From assembly GCA_963773155.1 (NCBI GenBank), contig CAVZAB010000015.1:58101-122100 (forward strand): DNA of 64,000 bases, written 5' to 3'. This stretch comes from CAVZAB01 sp963773155. Lineage in GTDB: Bacteria; Pseudomonadota; Alphaproteobacteria; Rhizobiales; Beijerinckiaceae. The position numbers were made by a program, and so were the translations under genes. The notes under the pieces were generated by a model. It had not been told where the DNA came from. It made no database searches and was given only the letters and a program-made list of their open reading frames with translations. Of this stretch, positions 47,031 through 55,395 are shown in pieces; position 1 is the first letter of the stretch, and each line of letters starts with the position of its first letter.

Positions 47031-47498
47031 CCGCCACAACGCCGGTGGCGAGCATCGCCGCATCAATGTCCATGCAGAAGGCTGCAAACGTTGTTCTGGG
47101 GAATCCGAACCCTCACCAGCGATCGAAGGGCCTGCGTCAGAGGCGACGGGCGTCGATCATGCGCGTCACAAAGGAGCGTGACACCGGCAAAGACACGGGA
47201 CGAGCGGCCCCAGGGCCTGCCGGGATCGAGAATGCGGCCGTAGGTCCGCTCTGCTTCCAAACAGCAAACGCACGAACCGGGGGTACTCTGCAACCGGCTT
47301 GTCGAGACGCTTCATGAATTTGCCTGTCTGTATTCTGGCTCAGGGCGCAAGCCTCAGGAACGGGCTTGCTCATAGACCGCGTGGTTGGATCAATCAGCCC
47401 TGTCTTGCCGGGGCTTGCTCCGATCTGCCGAATGCCGATTGACTGCCCAGGGGCAAGAGCCGACAATTGTCCCCAGGGGGTCGAGGTTGGAGGTGGCG
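47031..47498. other. Gene-poor spacer
   Basis: 468 bases after the decarboxylase relic. No protein with recognisable features was found on either strand; short frames present are Arg/Pro-rich and look like shadows. Only its last bases (GGAGG at 47489-47493) matter, as the ribosome site of the next gene. Confidence 0.5.
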
Positions 47499-47759
47499 TT
47501 GAGGAAGCTTTTGCTGGCATTAGGCATGGCGGCGTTGACGTCGGCCTGCGTTCCGGTCGGAACCACCTATTATGGACCGGCCCGGGTTGTCTATCCCGAC
47601 TACGATTTCGGCTACGCGCAGAGTTTTGGCTACGGCTATGCCCGGCCTTGGGGGTACGGCAATCGCTACTATCGGTCGGGTTACGGTTATCACAACTATG
47701 GTTACCGCCGGACCGGCTATTATCACGGTGGTTATCGCCGCGGCGGCTACCGACGCTGA
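47499..47759 (+). CDS. Gly/Tyr/Arg-rich small lipoprotein, copy 1
   Basis: 86-residue lipoprotein using a TTG start, fixed by GGAGG five bases upstream and by likeness to copies at 50335 and 53355. Signal LRKLLLALGMAALTSACVPV with lipobox TSAC, then a tail of Tyr-Gly-Arg repeats ending YHGGYRRGGYRR. Outer-membrane anchoring is likely. No known domain. Confidence 0.75.
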   Translation: MRKLLLALGMAALTSACVPVGTTYYGPARVVYPDYDFGYAQSFGYGYARPWGYGNRYYRSGYGYHNYGYRRTGYYHGGYRRGGYRR

Positions 47760-48050
47760 TCACTGGTGAGGCTAGCCCTTGGGCGCCTTAACGAAGCCTT
47801 GCAGCAGGCCTCGCAGATTATTCTTAAAAAAAGAGCCAGACGCCGCATCAGGATTGGCGAAGAACTACGATACGCCGATCATTTGGTCCCTACCGCGCAC
47901 CTTAAAACGGACGGCTCAGGTCGCCCATAACAACAGCGAGACCAAAACTGGCAAGCAGCGCAGGTCAAAGCCCCTCGCCTGGCCGCGCGAGGCTGCGAAC
48001 GGTGCCTAACATCGCTCCGCTTGCGACACGCTGCGGGGGCCGGTCCGCCG

Positions 48051-48929
48051 TCACATGCTGGCTCCCGACAGCGCCTTATCAAGAACATCGAGCTGCGAAA
48101 GCATCCAGGCCTGATAGGTCGTGTCTGTCGGCGCGGTCTCGGTGACGCCGATTACGGGCACCTTGGACTCTTCGGCCATTCTTACCAGCCTCTGAACGGT
48201 TGGCTCATTCGCCTGGCTGTTGTAAAACATGGCTTTGACCTTCTTTCCTTTTAAGTCATTTTCGAAGGTGGTGATGTCTGAAACGCTCGGCTCGGTGCTA
48301 TTCATGACGGCGAGTTGAAATTTTTCATTGTGCATATCCAGGCCCAGCGCTTGCGCCATATAGCCAAACACTGGCTCTGACGCCGCAACGGGAAGCCCGG
48401 CATATTTCCTCTTCATTTCGGCAATCTTCGCCTCGAGCGGTTTTAGCGAATCGATGAAAGCAAGTAATCCCTTTTCATAGTCAGACTTGTGGGCGGGATC
48501 GGTCGCAGAAAGTTCAAGTGTAAGACTTTTTGCCAGTGCCGGCATCGTCGCTGGGTCATACCACAGGTGCGGGTTGTCGCCGGCCTTCTTGTGAACGAGA
48601 TGGGCGACTATGATTACTTTGCGATTCGATACCTTAGTCGAGCCAAGCAGTTTCTCCATCCAGGGGTCGTAGTCGGCACCATTAACGATCACAATCTTGG
48701 CGTCGACGAGATCTCTTGCTGTCGACGGATTAACTTCAAACAGATGCGGGTCTTGGTCGGGATTGGTCAGTATGCTGGTCACTGAAACATTTTTGCCGCC
48801 AATCTGCGTTACGACATCACCATAGAAATTTTCGGCAGCCACTACATTGATCGGGTTTGCCGCCGCCGAAGCGAGCGCCAGATAGGACAATCCAAATGCC
48901 GCAGTCGCAACGATAGTGAATCGTTTCAT
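48051..48929 (-). CDS. ZnuA-like metal ABC substrate-binding protein
   Basis: 292-residue periplasmic cluster A-I protein: signal peptide (TIVATAAFGLSYLALASA), ENFYGDVVTQIGGKNVSV, DPHLFEVNPSTARDL and DNPHLWYDPATMPA with metal-site His residues, then TEPSVSDITTFENDLKGKK. The family carries Zn or Mn. There is no His-rich loop and no permease or ATPase beside it, so it must use a partner elsewhere. A Zur-like palindrome lies upstream. Confidence 0.86.
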   Translation of the reverse strand: MKRFTIVATAAFGLSYLALASAAANPINVVAAENFYGDVVTQIGGKNVSVTSILTNPDQDPHLFEVNPSTARDLVDAKIVIVNGADYDPWMEKLLGSTKVSNRKVIIVAHLVHKKAGDNPHLWYDPATMPALAKSLTLELSATDPAHKSDYEKGLLAFIDSLKPLEAKIAEMKRKYAGLPVAASEPVFGYMAQALGLDMHNEKFQLAVMNSTEPSVSDITTFENDLKGKKVKAMFYNSQANEPTVQRLVRMAEESKVPVIGVTETAPTDTTYQAWMLSQLDVLDKALSGASM

Positions 48930-48995
48930 GGGCTATCGCTCCTGTGGCTCGACGATGTGCGGGTCGAGGGCCCGCGCGAAATGATTAGAGTGTGA

Positions 48996-49010
48996 TGTTA
49001 TAAAGTAACA
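48996..49010 (-). promoter_or_regulatory. Zur-like operator
   Basis: TGTTATAAAGTAACA, an imperfect palindrome with TGTTA/TAACA arms, 67 bases before the ATG of the ZnuA-like gene. It matches the TGTTAT-N3-ATAACA pattern of Zur sites. It would repress the gene when zinc is plentiful. Confidence 0.6.
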
Positions 49011-50334
49011 TTCCGGCAAGATCAAGCAGTTCTAGTTCGGCGTCATTGAGGTTCGAATCGTCGAGGCATCGACACACCAGCAGCAAGGCTGGTGAGGCTC
49101 GAATGTAGATGGGCCGTTGGTGACTTCAGGGCAAGTCACTGGCGACCTTTTCGGTTCGCAAAGTCTCCGACCGAGTAGCCAAAATCACAGCCGGGCCGTC
49201 CGCGGACTTCCCAAAGTACCGGAGACCGGTCGCAATCGAGGTCACACTTTCGACCGAAGCCAGCGCCGGCCCCGCTCCACGGACACACGTCGCCTCTCAG
49301 TCAGATCATTTTATTGCGCAATCGTCCGCGCAGTAAGTTCATCCAACAGACGAACGTTTGTGCGGCCTATCTAACCTGCACCGATCACGAGATCGGCGGG
49401 TTGATCCAGGTGGCCGAGGATATGGGGCAAGGACAGAGTGGAGGCCGGACCCGTTCGACATTGCTGAGGCGTGTCTGGCATCATCCGTCGAAAAAATGTG
49501 CGAGCGCCCAACGAGTGCGGGCTGCGAAAAATCCCTCGCAACCAGTGCGACCTCGGGCCGCAAAATGGCGCTGGCGAAAAAGGTGTCGCGTAAAAGAAAT
49601 TGCTGACTTCCCGTTCCCATGTGCCGGCAATTTGCACTGGCAGAGCAATTGTGCCAGCGCTCCCGCCCCTTTATCCTCTCGCTTCCGTTTGAGTGGTGGA
49701 GATGCACATCGAGAGCGGCTACCAGTAAGTCGTTGACCGATTATCGTGCCACTGTATAGTGCCATACACACTAAATGACGAAGGTCACCCACGAATGCTG
49801 CTCCTCACCTTCGTGAACAGAGCCCCTGTCACACGCGGTGTGGTGGTGTCACCCAGACACGGAGCGGTGTGCCGCCGCTACGGCATTGTCGGCGGCGTGC
49901 GCAGATGCGTCCTTTACTGACGAGGCACGGCTGCGTCATCGTGTTTAGCCAGACACAGCTAGCGTGAACGAGCAATTGGGAGTTGAACTACTTTTGCGTA
50001 GCGTGGTGCACAAGCGGTGGGCGACGGGGGACCGCTAAGACCCCCTCCGGAATTATGAGCCCGCCGTCGCTCAACCACGCTTGGACGGGGGCCGGATGCC
50101 CAAGGCGTCTGGCCCTCGTTTGTCTGCGGTAGGCGCACCCCAAACGCCTGCTCGCAAAAAGCTCGAGGCCCCAATGCCGAACCGCCCGCCACAGAATTCC
50201 CCCCGCCCGACCGCAAGACGCAAGACGGCGCCCGGCAGTGCCGGGTCGGTATTGCCGGATGACTAGGATCAACGGCATTCGCTGGTGCGGGCTGCAATCT
50301 GCAAAAGAATGCTGGAATATTTGGGTGGTCAGTG
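49011..50334. other. 1.3-kb stretch without a supported gene
   Basis: Both strands give open frames up to about 140 codons, but none has a ribosome site, domain or normal composition. A weak hairpin CACCAGC/GCTGGTG sits near 49076-49095. A segment around 49440-49480 resembles part of the dispersed repeats at 50.8 and 52.6 kb. Probably degraded or intergenic DNA. Confidence 0.5.
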
Positions 50335-50493
50335 ATGAGGACGCTGTTACTTGTTGCGGGCCTCGCAGCGGTTACGGCGGCCTGCGTTTTCCGGTTGGGT
50401 ATGGCCCGTCGGCAGGAATGCGCTCCCGATTCTGATCACGATGGTGCCCAGGAGAGGACTGGCCGGATGGCGGATGGCCACCTGAGTTCTTGA
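50335..50493 (+). CDS. Small lipoprotein, copy 2 (diverged)
   Basis: 52-residue product. Its signal MRTLLLVAGLAAVTAACVF matches the leaders of the lipoproteins at 47499 and 53355, with lipobox TAAC. The mature part (RQECAPDSDHDGAQERTG) has lost the Gly/Tyr repeats, so it may be a decayed copy. Confidence 0.5.
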   Translation: MRTLLLVAGLAAVTAACVFRLGMARRQECAPDSDHDGAQERTGRMADGHLSS

Positions 50494-50860
50494 TATCACA
50501 AGGCTTTTTGCTCGCCTGTACGGCTCGTGTGTACCACCCGCGTGTCGCAGGATCAAGAAGCTTAGCATTTCTCGTGCCGGCGTTCCTACGAGGTGACGGT
50601 GGCGACCGGTCGGCGACGAACCCAGTGTAGCGGCGGTCCAATGTATGGCGGGGTTCTAGTCTGCTTGGAGGACCGAGCCGGACGCTCGTAGCGCACGCCC
50701 GCTTGCATCAGCAGGATGGAGCGGCGAGTACATTGGCGCCCTCAATTGCAGCACGCGGCGTAGGGCCGCCCCGCTAGCTCCCGCCCGACACCGCCAAACA
50801 AGGCCCGACGAGGCAAGTAGAGGCAGACATCTGTTCGACATCGCTGAGCGTTGTTGGGCA
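50494..50860. other. Spacer containing one dispersed repeat
   Basis: No gene is supported in these 367 bases. It contains the 37-base repeat at 50791-50827 that recurs at 52580. Confidence 0.5.
50791..50827 (+). repeat. Dispersed repeat, copy A
   Basis: Begins CCGCCAAACAAGGCCCGACG and ends TAGAGGCAGA. About 31 of 37 bases match copy B at 52580-52617. Sequence after it (GTTCGACATCGCTGAG) recurs near 49455-49472, so the family may have three partial copies. Confidence 0.65.
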
Positions 50861-51172
50861 CTAAAGCAACGTCGCAAAGAACTGCAGAGCGAAGCCAATC
50901 CCCACCATACTAAGCCCCAGCGCCGATCGTCGCTTGTACAACTGTTCCTCGTTTGCGACATCTCGAGCGTATTGCTCGTTCAGTTCGGTGACTATGTGGG
51001 TGTTAGGGTCAAAACTAGGCTGAGGTGGTCCCCAAATAAAGATCAGCACTACCCCCAGCATTCCGAACACCAACCCCACCCTATTGACCAAGCGAGCATT
51101 TTTTAGCCAGGCAAATAGCAACATAGTGAGCCCCAAAAAAGCGACGCCCGCATCGCTGCCCACATCGTGCAC
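50861..51172 (-). CDS. Hypothetical small membrane protein
   Basis: 103-residue protein with three hydrophobic segments (VAFLGLTMLLFAWL, VGLVFGMLGVVLIFIW and the C-terminal LSMVGIGFALQFFATLL) around a polar middle (ELNEQYARDVANEEQLYKRR). No family recognised. The start overlaps the zinc-ribbon gene by 70 bases; a later start (MLLFAW) is possible. Confidence 0.5.
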   Translation of the reverse strand: MHDVGSDAGVAFLGLTMLLFAWLKNARLVNRVGLVFGMLGVVLIFIWGPPQPSFDPNTHIVTELNEQYARDVANEEQLYKRRSALGLSMVGIGFALQFFATLL

Positions 51173-51393
51173 CGTGCGCGGCAGTTGGTCCAGTCAGGCC
51201 GCGTTTCGGTTGGCCGCTTGCCGCACTTTGAGCAACGCAGCCGCAGCCTGAGATCCGGCACAGGCAGATCGCCCGGTAGGTTCGAGACGTCGATTGTCGA
51301 CTGATGCCCGCAAGCGCAATAGACGTCGACCCTGATCACGCAAAGCGAGCGCACGTTGCCAAGGTCCATAGGCAGGCCGGTGTACTGGGGCAT
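51103..51393 (-). CDS. Small zinc-ribbon-like hypothetical protein
   Basis: 96-residue protein with two Cys pairs (VDVYCACGHQ and LRCSKCGKRP), resembling a small hypothetical family common in Bradyrhizobium-like genomes, whose members usually end soon after the RPDW segment. Here about 25 odd residues follow (CTMWAAMRASLFWG), so a frameshift near the end is likely. Start MPQYTGLP chosen at 51393. Confidence 0.5.
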   Translation of the reverse strand: MPQYTGLPMDLGNVRSLCVIRVDVYCACGHQSTIDVSNLPGDLPVPDLRLRLRCSKCGKRPTETRPDWTNCRARCTMWAAMRASLFWGSLCCYLPG

Positions 51394-51533
51394 TCTGCCG
51401 CCACCCCATTTTGCCCTAAGCCAACCCCGCAGGTTAGAGGGCCGTCCTTGAGGGTTGCTAGGCTCGGCCGACAGATGCCCCGGCCCCCCTTCAATCATTG
51501 CATCGAAGGGGGCCCGTGTCCTATACGAGAGGG

Positions 51534-51914
51534 ATGGACTACTACCCAGACTCCAAGCGTCTCGTCATCGTCCGCGCCGTGTTGGCTGCCAGACAGACGG
51601 GAATGTTGCACTTCGGAAACAGCATGGATCGCTTAGCTGTTCTGTTGGCCGTCAGCCTTGGCCGCCTGGAAAACAATCCCCTAGATGTCAGCTCGATAGC
51701 GGCGATAGTTGGCCTCTCACGCCAGAGCGTCCTTCGACAACTCCACGACCTTGAGAAAGAGGGCTGGATCACCATGACCAAGCAAGGTCGCCGCTCCATT
51801 CCTCTTGCTACGTACGAGACCGCCAGGGGCCAGCCTAATGCGATGGCCTACTTCCGAAAGATGGAAAAGATCATCAGCAAGACCGCCCACGACATGTCCG
51901 ATTTGGACACTTAG
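51534..51914 (+). CDS. Winged-helix (MarR-like) regulator
   Basis: 126-residue DNA-binding protein. DVSSIAAIVGLSRQSVLRQL is the helix-turn-helix and HDLEKEGWITMTKQGRRSIP the wing. ATG 51534 follows GAGAGGG. It may regulate nearby genes; ligand unknown. Confidence 0.75.
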   Translation: MDYYPDSKRLVIVRAVLAARQTGMLHFGNSMDRLAVLLAVSLGRLENNPLDVSSIAAIVGLSRQSVLRQLHDLEKEGWITMTKQGRRSIPLATYETARGQPNAMAYFRKMEKIISKTAHDMSDLDT

Positions 51915-52087
51915 ATTGTTGCGCCACATGGCGCCCCTTTGCTACCCAGCCGTCAGCCGACGCCCTCCGAAATACGTCCTCCCGTCGTGTGGGCTAAGGC
52001 TGGGGTTGGGAGAAGCCGAACCCTGTTGACAGGGGGCCAGCGGGGCTACCGGCTCTCCTTAATCTTCCCAAAATTCGAAGAGAAGCA

Positions 52088-52264
52088 GTGAGCATTCATC
52101 CTATGGCGCCGCGCGCTCAGGAGCGCGAAGTGAAGCAAGACACTCGGAAAACTATGCACTGGATCAAGGTCGCTCTCTACAGCGGCGCGATCACGATTGG
52201 GTTATGGTTCTGGTGGCGCGCGATCGACTGGGCTCTGGCCTTAATCTGGCCGCCTCTCGAATGA
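52088..52264 (+). CDS. Tiny membrane protein, coupled pair member 1
   Basis: 58-residue product from GTG 52088 (AGAGAAG upstream), with one Trp-rich membrane helix (GAITIGLWFWWRAIDWALAL). Its stop overlaps the next ATG (ATGA). No homologue recognised. Confidence 0.4.
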   Translation: MSIHPMAPRAQEREVKQDTRKTMHWIKVALYSGAITIGLWFWWRAIDWALALIWPPLE

Positions 52265-52335
52265 TTTGGTACATCGTCTGCTTTGTCGCTGGCTTGTCCT
52301 GCGGGATGTTCCTCGTCCGAGGCCCAAAAGATTGA
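52261..52335 (+). CDS. Tiny membrane peptide, coupled pair member 2
   Basis: 24-residue peptide (IWYIVCFVAGLSCGMFLV helix) starting in the previous stop codon. The overlap suggests translational coupling. Could still be chance. Confidence 0.33.
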   Translation: MIWYIVCFVAGLSCGMFLVRGPKD

Positions 52336-52800
52336 CTGCAAGAATTTGCAATCCTACCGCCAACTCGGAGCTAACAATTTTCCCCCGCCCAGCCGCACGA
52401 CGGTGCCGGACGGTGCCGAACATCGGTCAGCGGTGTGGGGAGGCCGCTGAGCGCCCATAGCCAATGCTGAACTTGGCGAGGCGTGCCGGATGCCCGTCCC
52501 TCGCTATGCCACCGCCGACCGATGCCGCCACCGTTTCCAACCTGCCGAACAGAGGCCGAGCATGGACCGAGCTCGCCACCCGCCAAACGAGGCCCGACGG
52601 GGTAGGCAGAGGCAAGAGCGTTACCATTATTGCGTCACATCAAAGACAGGTGACGTATGTTGGACATTGAATACCATTGATGCTGGCCAACTAGGCCAGA
52701 AGAAGGGCTGCTCTTTGGCGAACAGGAACTTAGCTGCCCTAATCAGGCTTCTCGAGAAGGTAGCGTCACTATTCCCGTCGGCCCCAAGGGAGCAAGTCTT
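52336..52800. other. Spacer upstream of DUF3309 gene
   Basis: 465 bases without a supported gene. Includes repeat copy B (52580-52617). Frames on both strands are Arg/Pro-rich and unconvincing. Confidence 0.5.
52580..52617 (+). repeat. Dispersed repeat, copy B
   Basis: CCGCCAAACGAGGCCCGACG at its start, GGCAGAGGCAAGA at its end; homologous to 50791-50827 in the same orientation. Confidence 0.65.
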
Positions 52801-52965
52801 ATGTCACTCGGCACCATCCTCATTGTCATCCTCATCATTTTCTTGCTCGGTGGCTTTAGTGGCCGTTTCGGTGGCTACGGCTATGGTTTTGGTCACGGTG
52901 GCGTTGGTGTTCTCGGCGCCATCTTGATTGTCGTAGTCGTACTTATGTTGCTTGGAAGGCTCTGA
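52801..52965 (+). CDS. DUF3309-family small membrane protein
   Basis: 54-residue protein: hydrophobic helix (ILIVILIIFLLGGF), a central Gly/Tyr loop (GRFGGYGYGFGHGGVGV) and a second helix (LGAILIVVVVLMLLGRL). This is the DUF3309 layout, common in Hyphomicrobiales; function unknown. Confidence 0.8.
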   Translation: MSLGTILIVILIIFLLGGFSGRFGGYGYGFGHGGVGVLGAILIVVVVLMLLGRL

Positions 52966-53109
52966 TCTGACATGCGGAATGTCGGATTGAAATGATAGCG
53001 TAAAGTCGATCTTAAGAGCAGCCAGTGTTGCGGTCGCTCAATTGCTTCATATCAACGACGACTGCTGATTTGCGTTATAATTTGCAACCTTAACTCGGAG
53101 GAAGAAGTC

Positions 53110-53295
53110 ATGGACAAGGATCGGGTCGTTGGAGCGGCGAAGCAAGTCAAGGGCGAGGTCAAGCAGGTCGTAGGCAAGCTGGTCGGCGATGCCAAGCTGG
53201 AAGCTGAAGGCAACGCGGATAAGGTAGAGGGCAAAGTCCAGAACACTGTTGGCGGCCTCAAAGACTCGATTAGAGACGTGGTGAAGGGCAAATAG
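53110..53295 (+). CDS. CsbD-family stress protein
   Basis: 61-residue hydrophilic, Lys/Gly/Val-rich protein (MDKDRVVGAAKQVKGEVKQV, then LEAEGNADKVEGKVQNTVGG), typical of CsbD. GGAGGAAG precedes the ATG. Family members are induced in general stress; molecular role unknown. Confidence 0.88.
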   Translation: MDKDRVVGAAKQVKGEVKQVVGKLVGDAKLEAEGNADKVEGKVQNTVGGLKDSIRDVVKGK

Positions 53296-53354
53296 GTCGT
53301 CGATCGAGAAGCTGCGAACTACTCGTGGCGGTAAGTTGAGTGCGGAGTTGTGCG

Positions 53355-53630
53355 ATGAGGAAGTTGTTACTTGTTGCGGCTTTTGCAGCGCTGACTTCGG
53401 CCTGCGTTCCCGTCGATCCCACTTATCCTTCCCATGGCTATGGATATGGATATCCTTCCTATAGCTACGGATATGGATATCCATCGTATGGCTATGGATA
53501 TCGCCGGCCAGTGGCCTATGGCTAAGGCTATGGCTATCGTCATGGCTATGGGTATCACCGTCCTGGGGGCTATGGTCATGTATATTACCGGTCAGGAGGC
53601 TATCACCGTGGCGGTAGGTACCGTCGCTGA
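53355..53630 (+). pseudogene. Gly/Tyr-rich small lipoprotein, copy 3, with in-frame stop
   Basis: The leader MRKLLLVAAFAALTSACVPV has lipobox TSAC and is nearly the same as copy 1. Gly-Tyr-Pro repeats follow until TAA at 53523-53525. The same frame then continues 35 codons (GYGYRHGYGYHRPGGYGHV ... HRGGRYRR) to TGA at 53630, matching the end of copy 1. So a nonsense mutation truncates an originally 91-residue protein to 56. The short form would still be a lipoprotein. Confidence 0.78.
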
Positions 53631-53666
53631 TTAGGCTTTTCGCCGCGCTGCTTCCGGGAGACAAAA

Positions 53667-54251
53667 ATGAACCGCCACTTCGGATATATCGTTGCCGCTC
53701 TCCTTTCGTCTCCCATGCTCGCCATGCCAGCAACAGCGGCGGACGTCACGGTGAAGGTGGCATTGACTGACATGTCTTCGGCTATGGGAATGGGACCAGC
53801 GGGCCGAGGCATGATGGGACGCGGGATGATGAGCCCCGGCCAGGGAATGATGGGATCTGGCCCAGGAGGCCAGGGATGGGCTCACCCCGGCATGATGGGC
53901 CATGGGATGATGGGTGGCGGTATGATGGGTGGCATGATGGCCCTACGCATCGACCAGCCGAGTGTCAAAGCGGGTACCATACACTTGGATGTAGTCAACT
54001 GGTCACGAGGCATGCTTCACGAGATGCTTGTCGTCGCCGTCGACGATCCACAAGCACCGCTACCGTACGACTACTCACGAGAGAAGGTGGTTGAGGATCA
54101 GGTGAAAGTGATGGGCGATACGGGGGACCTTCGACCCAACCAATCCCATTCACTTGACGTCACGCTCACGCCAGGAACGTACCTCCTGATTTGCAATGTA
54201 CCCGGCCATTACGCTGCGGGAATGGTCACACCACTTACGGTCACGCCTTAG
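53667..54251 (+). CDS. Secreted cupredoxin with Met-rich insert
   Basis: 194-residue periplasmic copper protein. Signal peptide cleaved near TAAD (residue 26). An insert at residues 36-92 is mostly Gly-Met-His (for example GMMGHGMMGGGMMGGMM), of the kind that binds Cu(I). The cupredoxin fold follows with type-1 ligands His118 (MLHEML), Cys176, His181 and Met186 (ICNVPGHYAAGM). Stands just before a His-rich secreted protein; both may handle copper together. Transcribed after the broken lipoprotein gene. Confidence 0.85.
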   Translation: MNRHFGYIVAALLSSPMLAMPATAADVTVKVALTDMSSAMGMGPAGRGMMGRGMMSPGQGMMGSGPGGQGWAHPGMMGHGMMGGGMMGGMMALRIDQPSVKAGTIHLDVVNWSRGMLHEMLVVAVDDPQAPLPYDYSREKVVEDQVKVMGDTGDLRPNQSHSLDVTLTPGTYLLICNVPGHYAAGMVTPLTVTP

Positions 54252-54262
54252 TGTACGACCTT

Positions 54263-54847
54263 ATGTTACGCATCGCCCTTCTACTCGTGTTGACGTTTCC
54301 GGCCCATGCCTTCGCTCAAGCAGCTGGGGCATCTCATATTGGCGGCTCCCACGAAATGGACGCCCACCGCAGCGTGATGTCGCGCCATCATGCAGCCGCT
54401 TCCGTGCCTTCGGAGCCGGGTCAGGCAGCCTTCGCCGCTATCCAGGAAATTGTCGGCATTCTAGAGGCAGATCCCACCACGGATTGGTCGAAAGTTAACG
54501 TTGAAGCCCTTCGACAGCATCTCATCGACATGGACAACGTCACCCTTCGCACCGAGGTGAAAGGTGAGCGTGTCGAGGGCGGCATGCAATTCGTCGTTTC
54601 GGGAGTTGGTCCCGTGAAGGACTCCATCCAACGCATGGTGACGGCGCACGCCGCTACTATGAGCCTTGGCGGCAATTGGACCTTTCAAGCCGAGCGAACA
54701 GATGATGGAGCGAGCCTCACGGTTTTGGCTCCGACGAAGGACCAGGAGAAGCTTTATGGCCTGGGCTTTATTGGCGTCATGACACGCGGAATGCACCACC
54801 AGACCCATCATCTGATGATTGCACGGGGCGGCAATCCTCATCACTGA
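54263..54847 (+). CDS. His-rich secreted protein, cupredoxin partner
   Basis: 194-residue protein with signal peptide (LRIALLLVLTFPAHAFA), an N-terminal His/Met patch (GASHIGGSHEMDAHRSVMS RHH) and a C-terminal His patch (TRGMHHQTHHLMIA). The middle (AFAAIQEIVGILEADPTTDW) is helical. No family named with confidence. Eleven bases after the cupredoxin stop, hence likely co-transcribed and involved in copper or metal handling. Confidence 0.75.
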   Translation: MLRIALLLVLTFPAHAFAQAAGASHIGGSHEMDAHRSVMSRHHAAASVPSEPGQAAFAAIQEIVGILEADPTTDWSKVNVEALRQHLIDMDNVTLRTEVKGERVEGGMQFVVSGVGPVKDSIQRMVTAHAATMSLGGNWTFQAERTDDGASLTVLAPTKDQEKLYGLGFIGVMTRGMHHQTHHLMIARGGNPHH

Positions 54848-54909
54848 GAAGGAAGAGTGATCTATTCCGATTACGTTGCATCTGTGCCGCCAAGCGAGGA
54901 AGGGAAGCC

Positions 54910-55395
54910 ATGAATGGCGTAAGCCTCGGGGGCCATTGGGAGAATGTCTACGCAATCAAAGGTGAGAACGAGGTGAGCTGGTTCCAGGAGAACCCCTCTT
55001 TGTCTTTGGAACTAATGGCGCTCGTAGGCGCAACTCCGGGCACTACGGTCATTGATGTCGGAGGCGGCGCTTCAAGTTTGGTTGAATTTTTTTTTGGTGG
55101 AGAGGGGATTTCGCACGGTTACCGTGCTCGACCTCTCAGAAACGGCCTTAGCGGCCGCCAAGGCTCGCCTTGGAAGTCGGCCAATCAAGTGAATGGGTCG
55201 TTGCTGACGTTACAGCGTGGGAGCCGCAGCAGGTTTATGACATCTGGCACGACCGGGCGGCTTTCCATTTCCTCACCGACGAGCACGACCGCAAAGCGTA
55301 TGTGGCGTGCCTGACCAAAGCCCTAAAACCTGGCAGATACGCAATTGTCGCCACGTTCGCGCCGGATGGCCCTGAACGGTGCAGCGGCCTGCCTG
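54910..55395 (+). pseudogene. SAM-dependent methyltransferase, frameshifted and truncated
   Basis: Class I methyltransferase: GTTVIDVGGGASSLVEF is motif I in the first frame; FRTVTVLDLSETALAAAKAR in the next; then WVVADVTAWEPQQVYDIWHD in a third. The first break is at a T9 run (55087-55095), the second near 55175. The C-terminus is lost around 55395 (GPERCSGLPV) where IS66-derived sequence begins. Confidence 0.75.

Noticed and set aside
46985..47040. Minus-strand text GTGGCGGAATAGGTGG resembling a tRNA-Leu D-arm
   Set aside because: No T-arm, anticodon stem or acceptor pairing follows, and the same bases read as carboxymuconolactone decarboxylase protein.
49314..49736. 140-codon plus-strand frame as a gene
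   Set aside because: Arg/Ser-rich, no ribosome site, overlapping equal frames on the other strand, no known domain.
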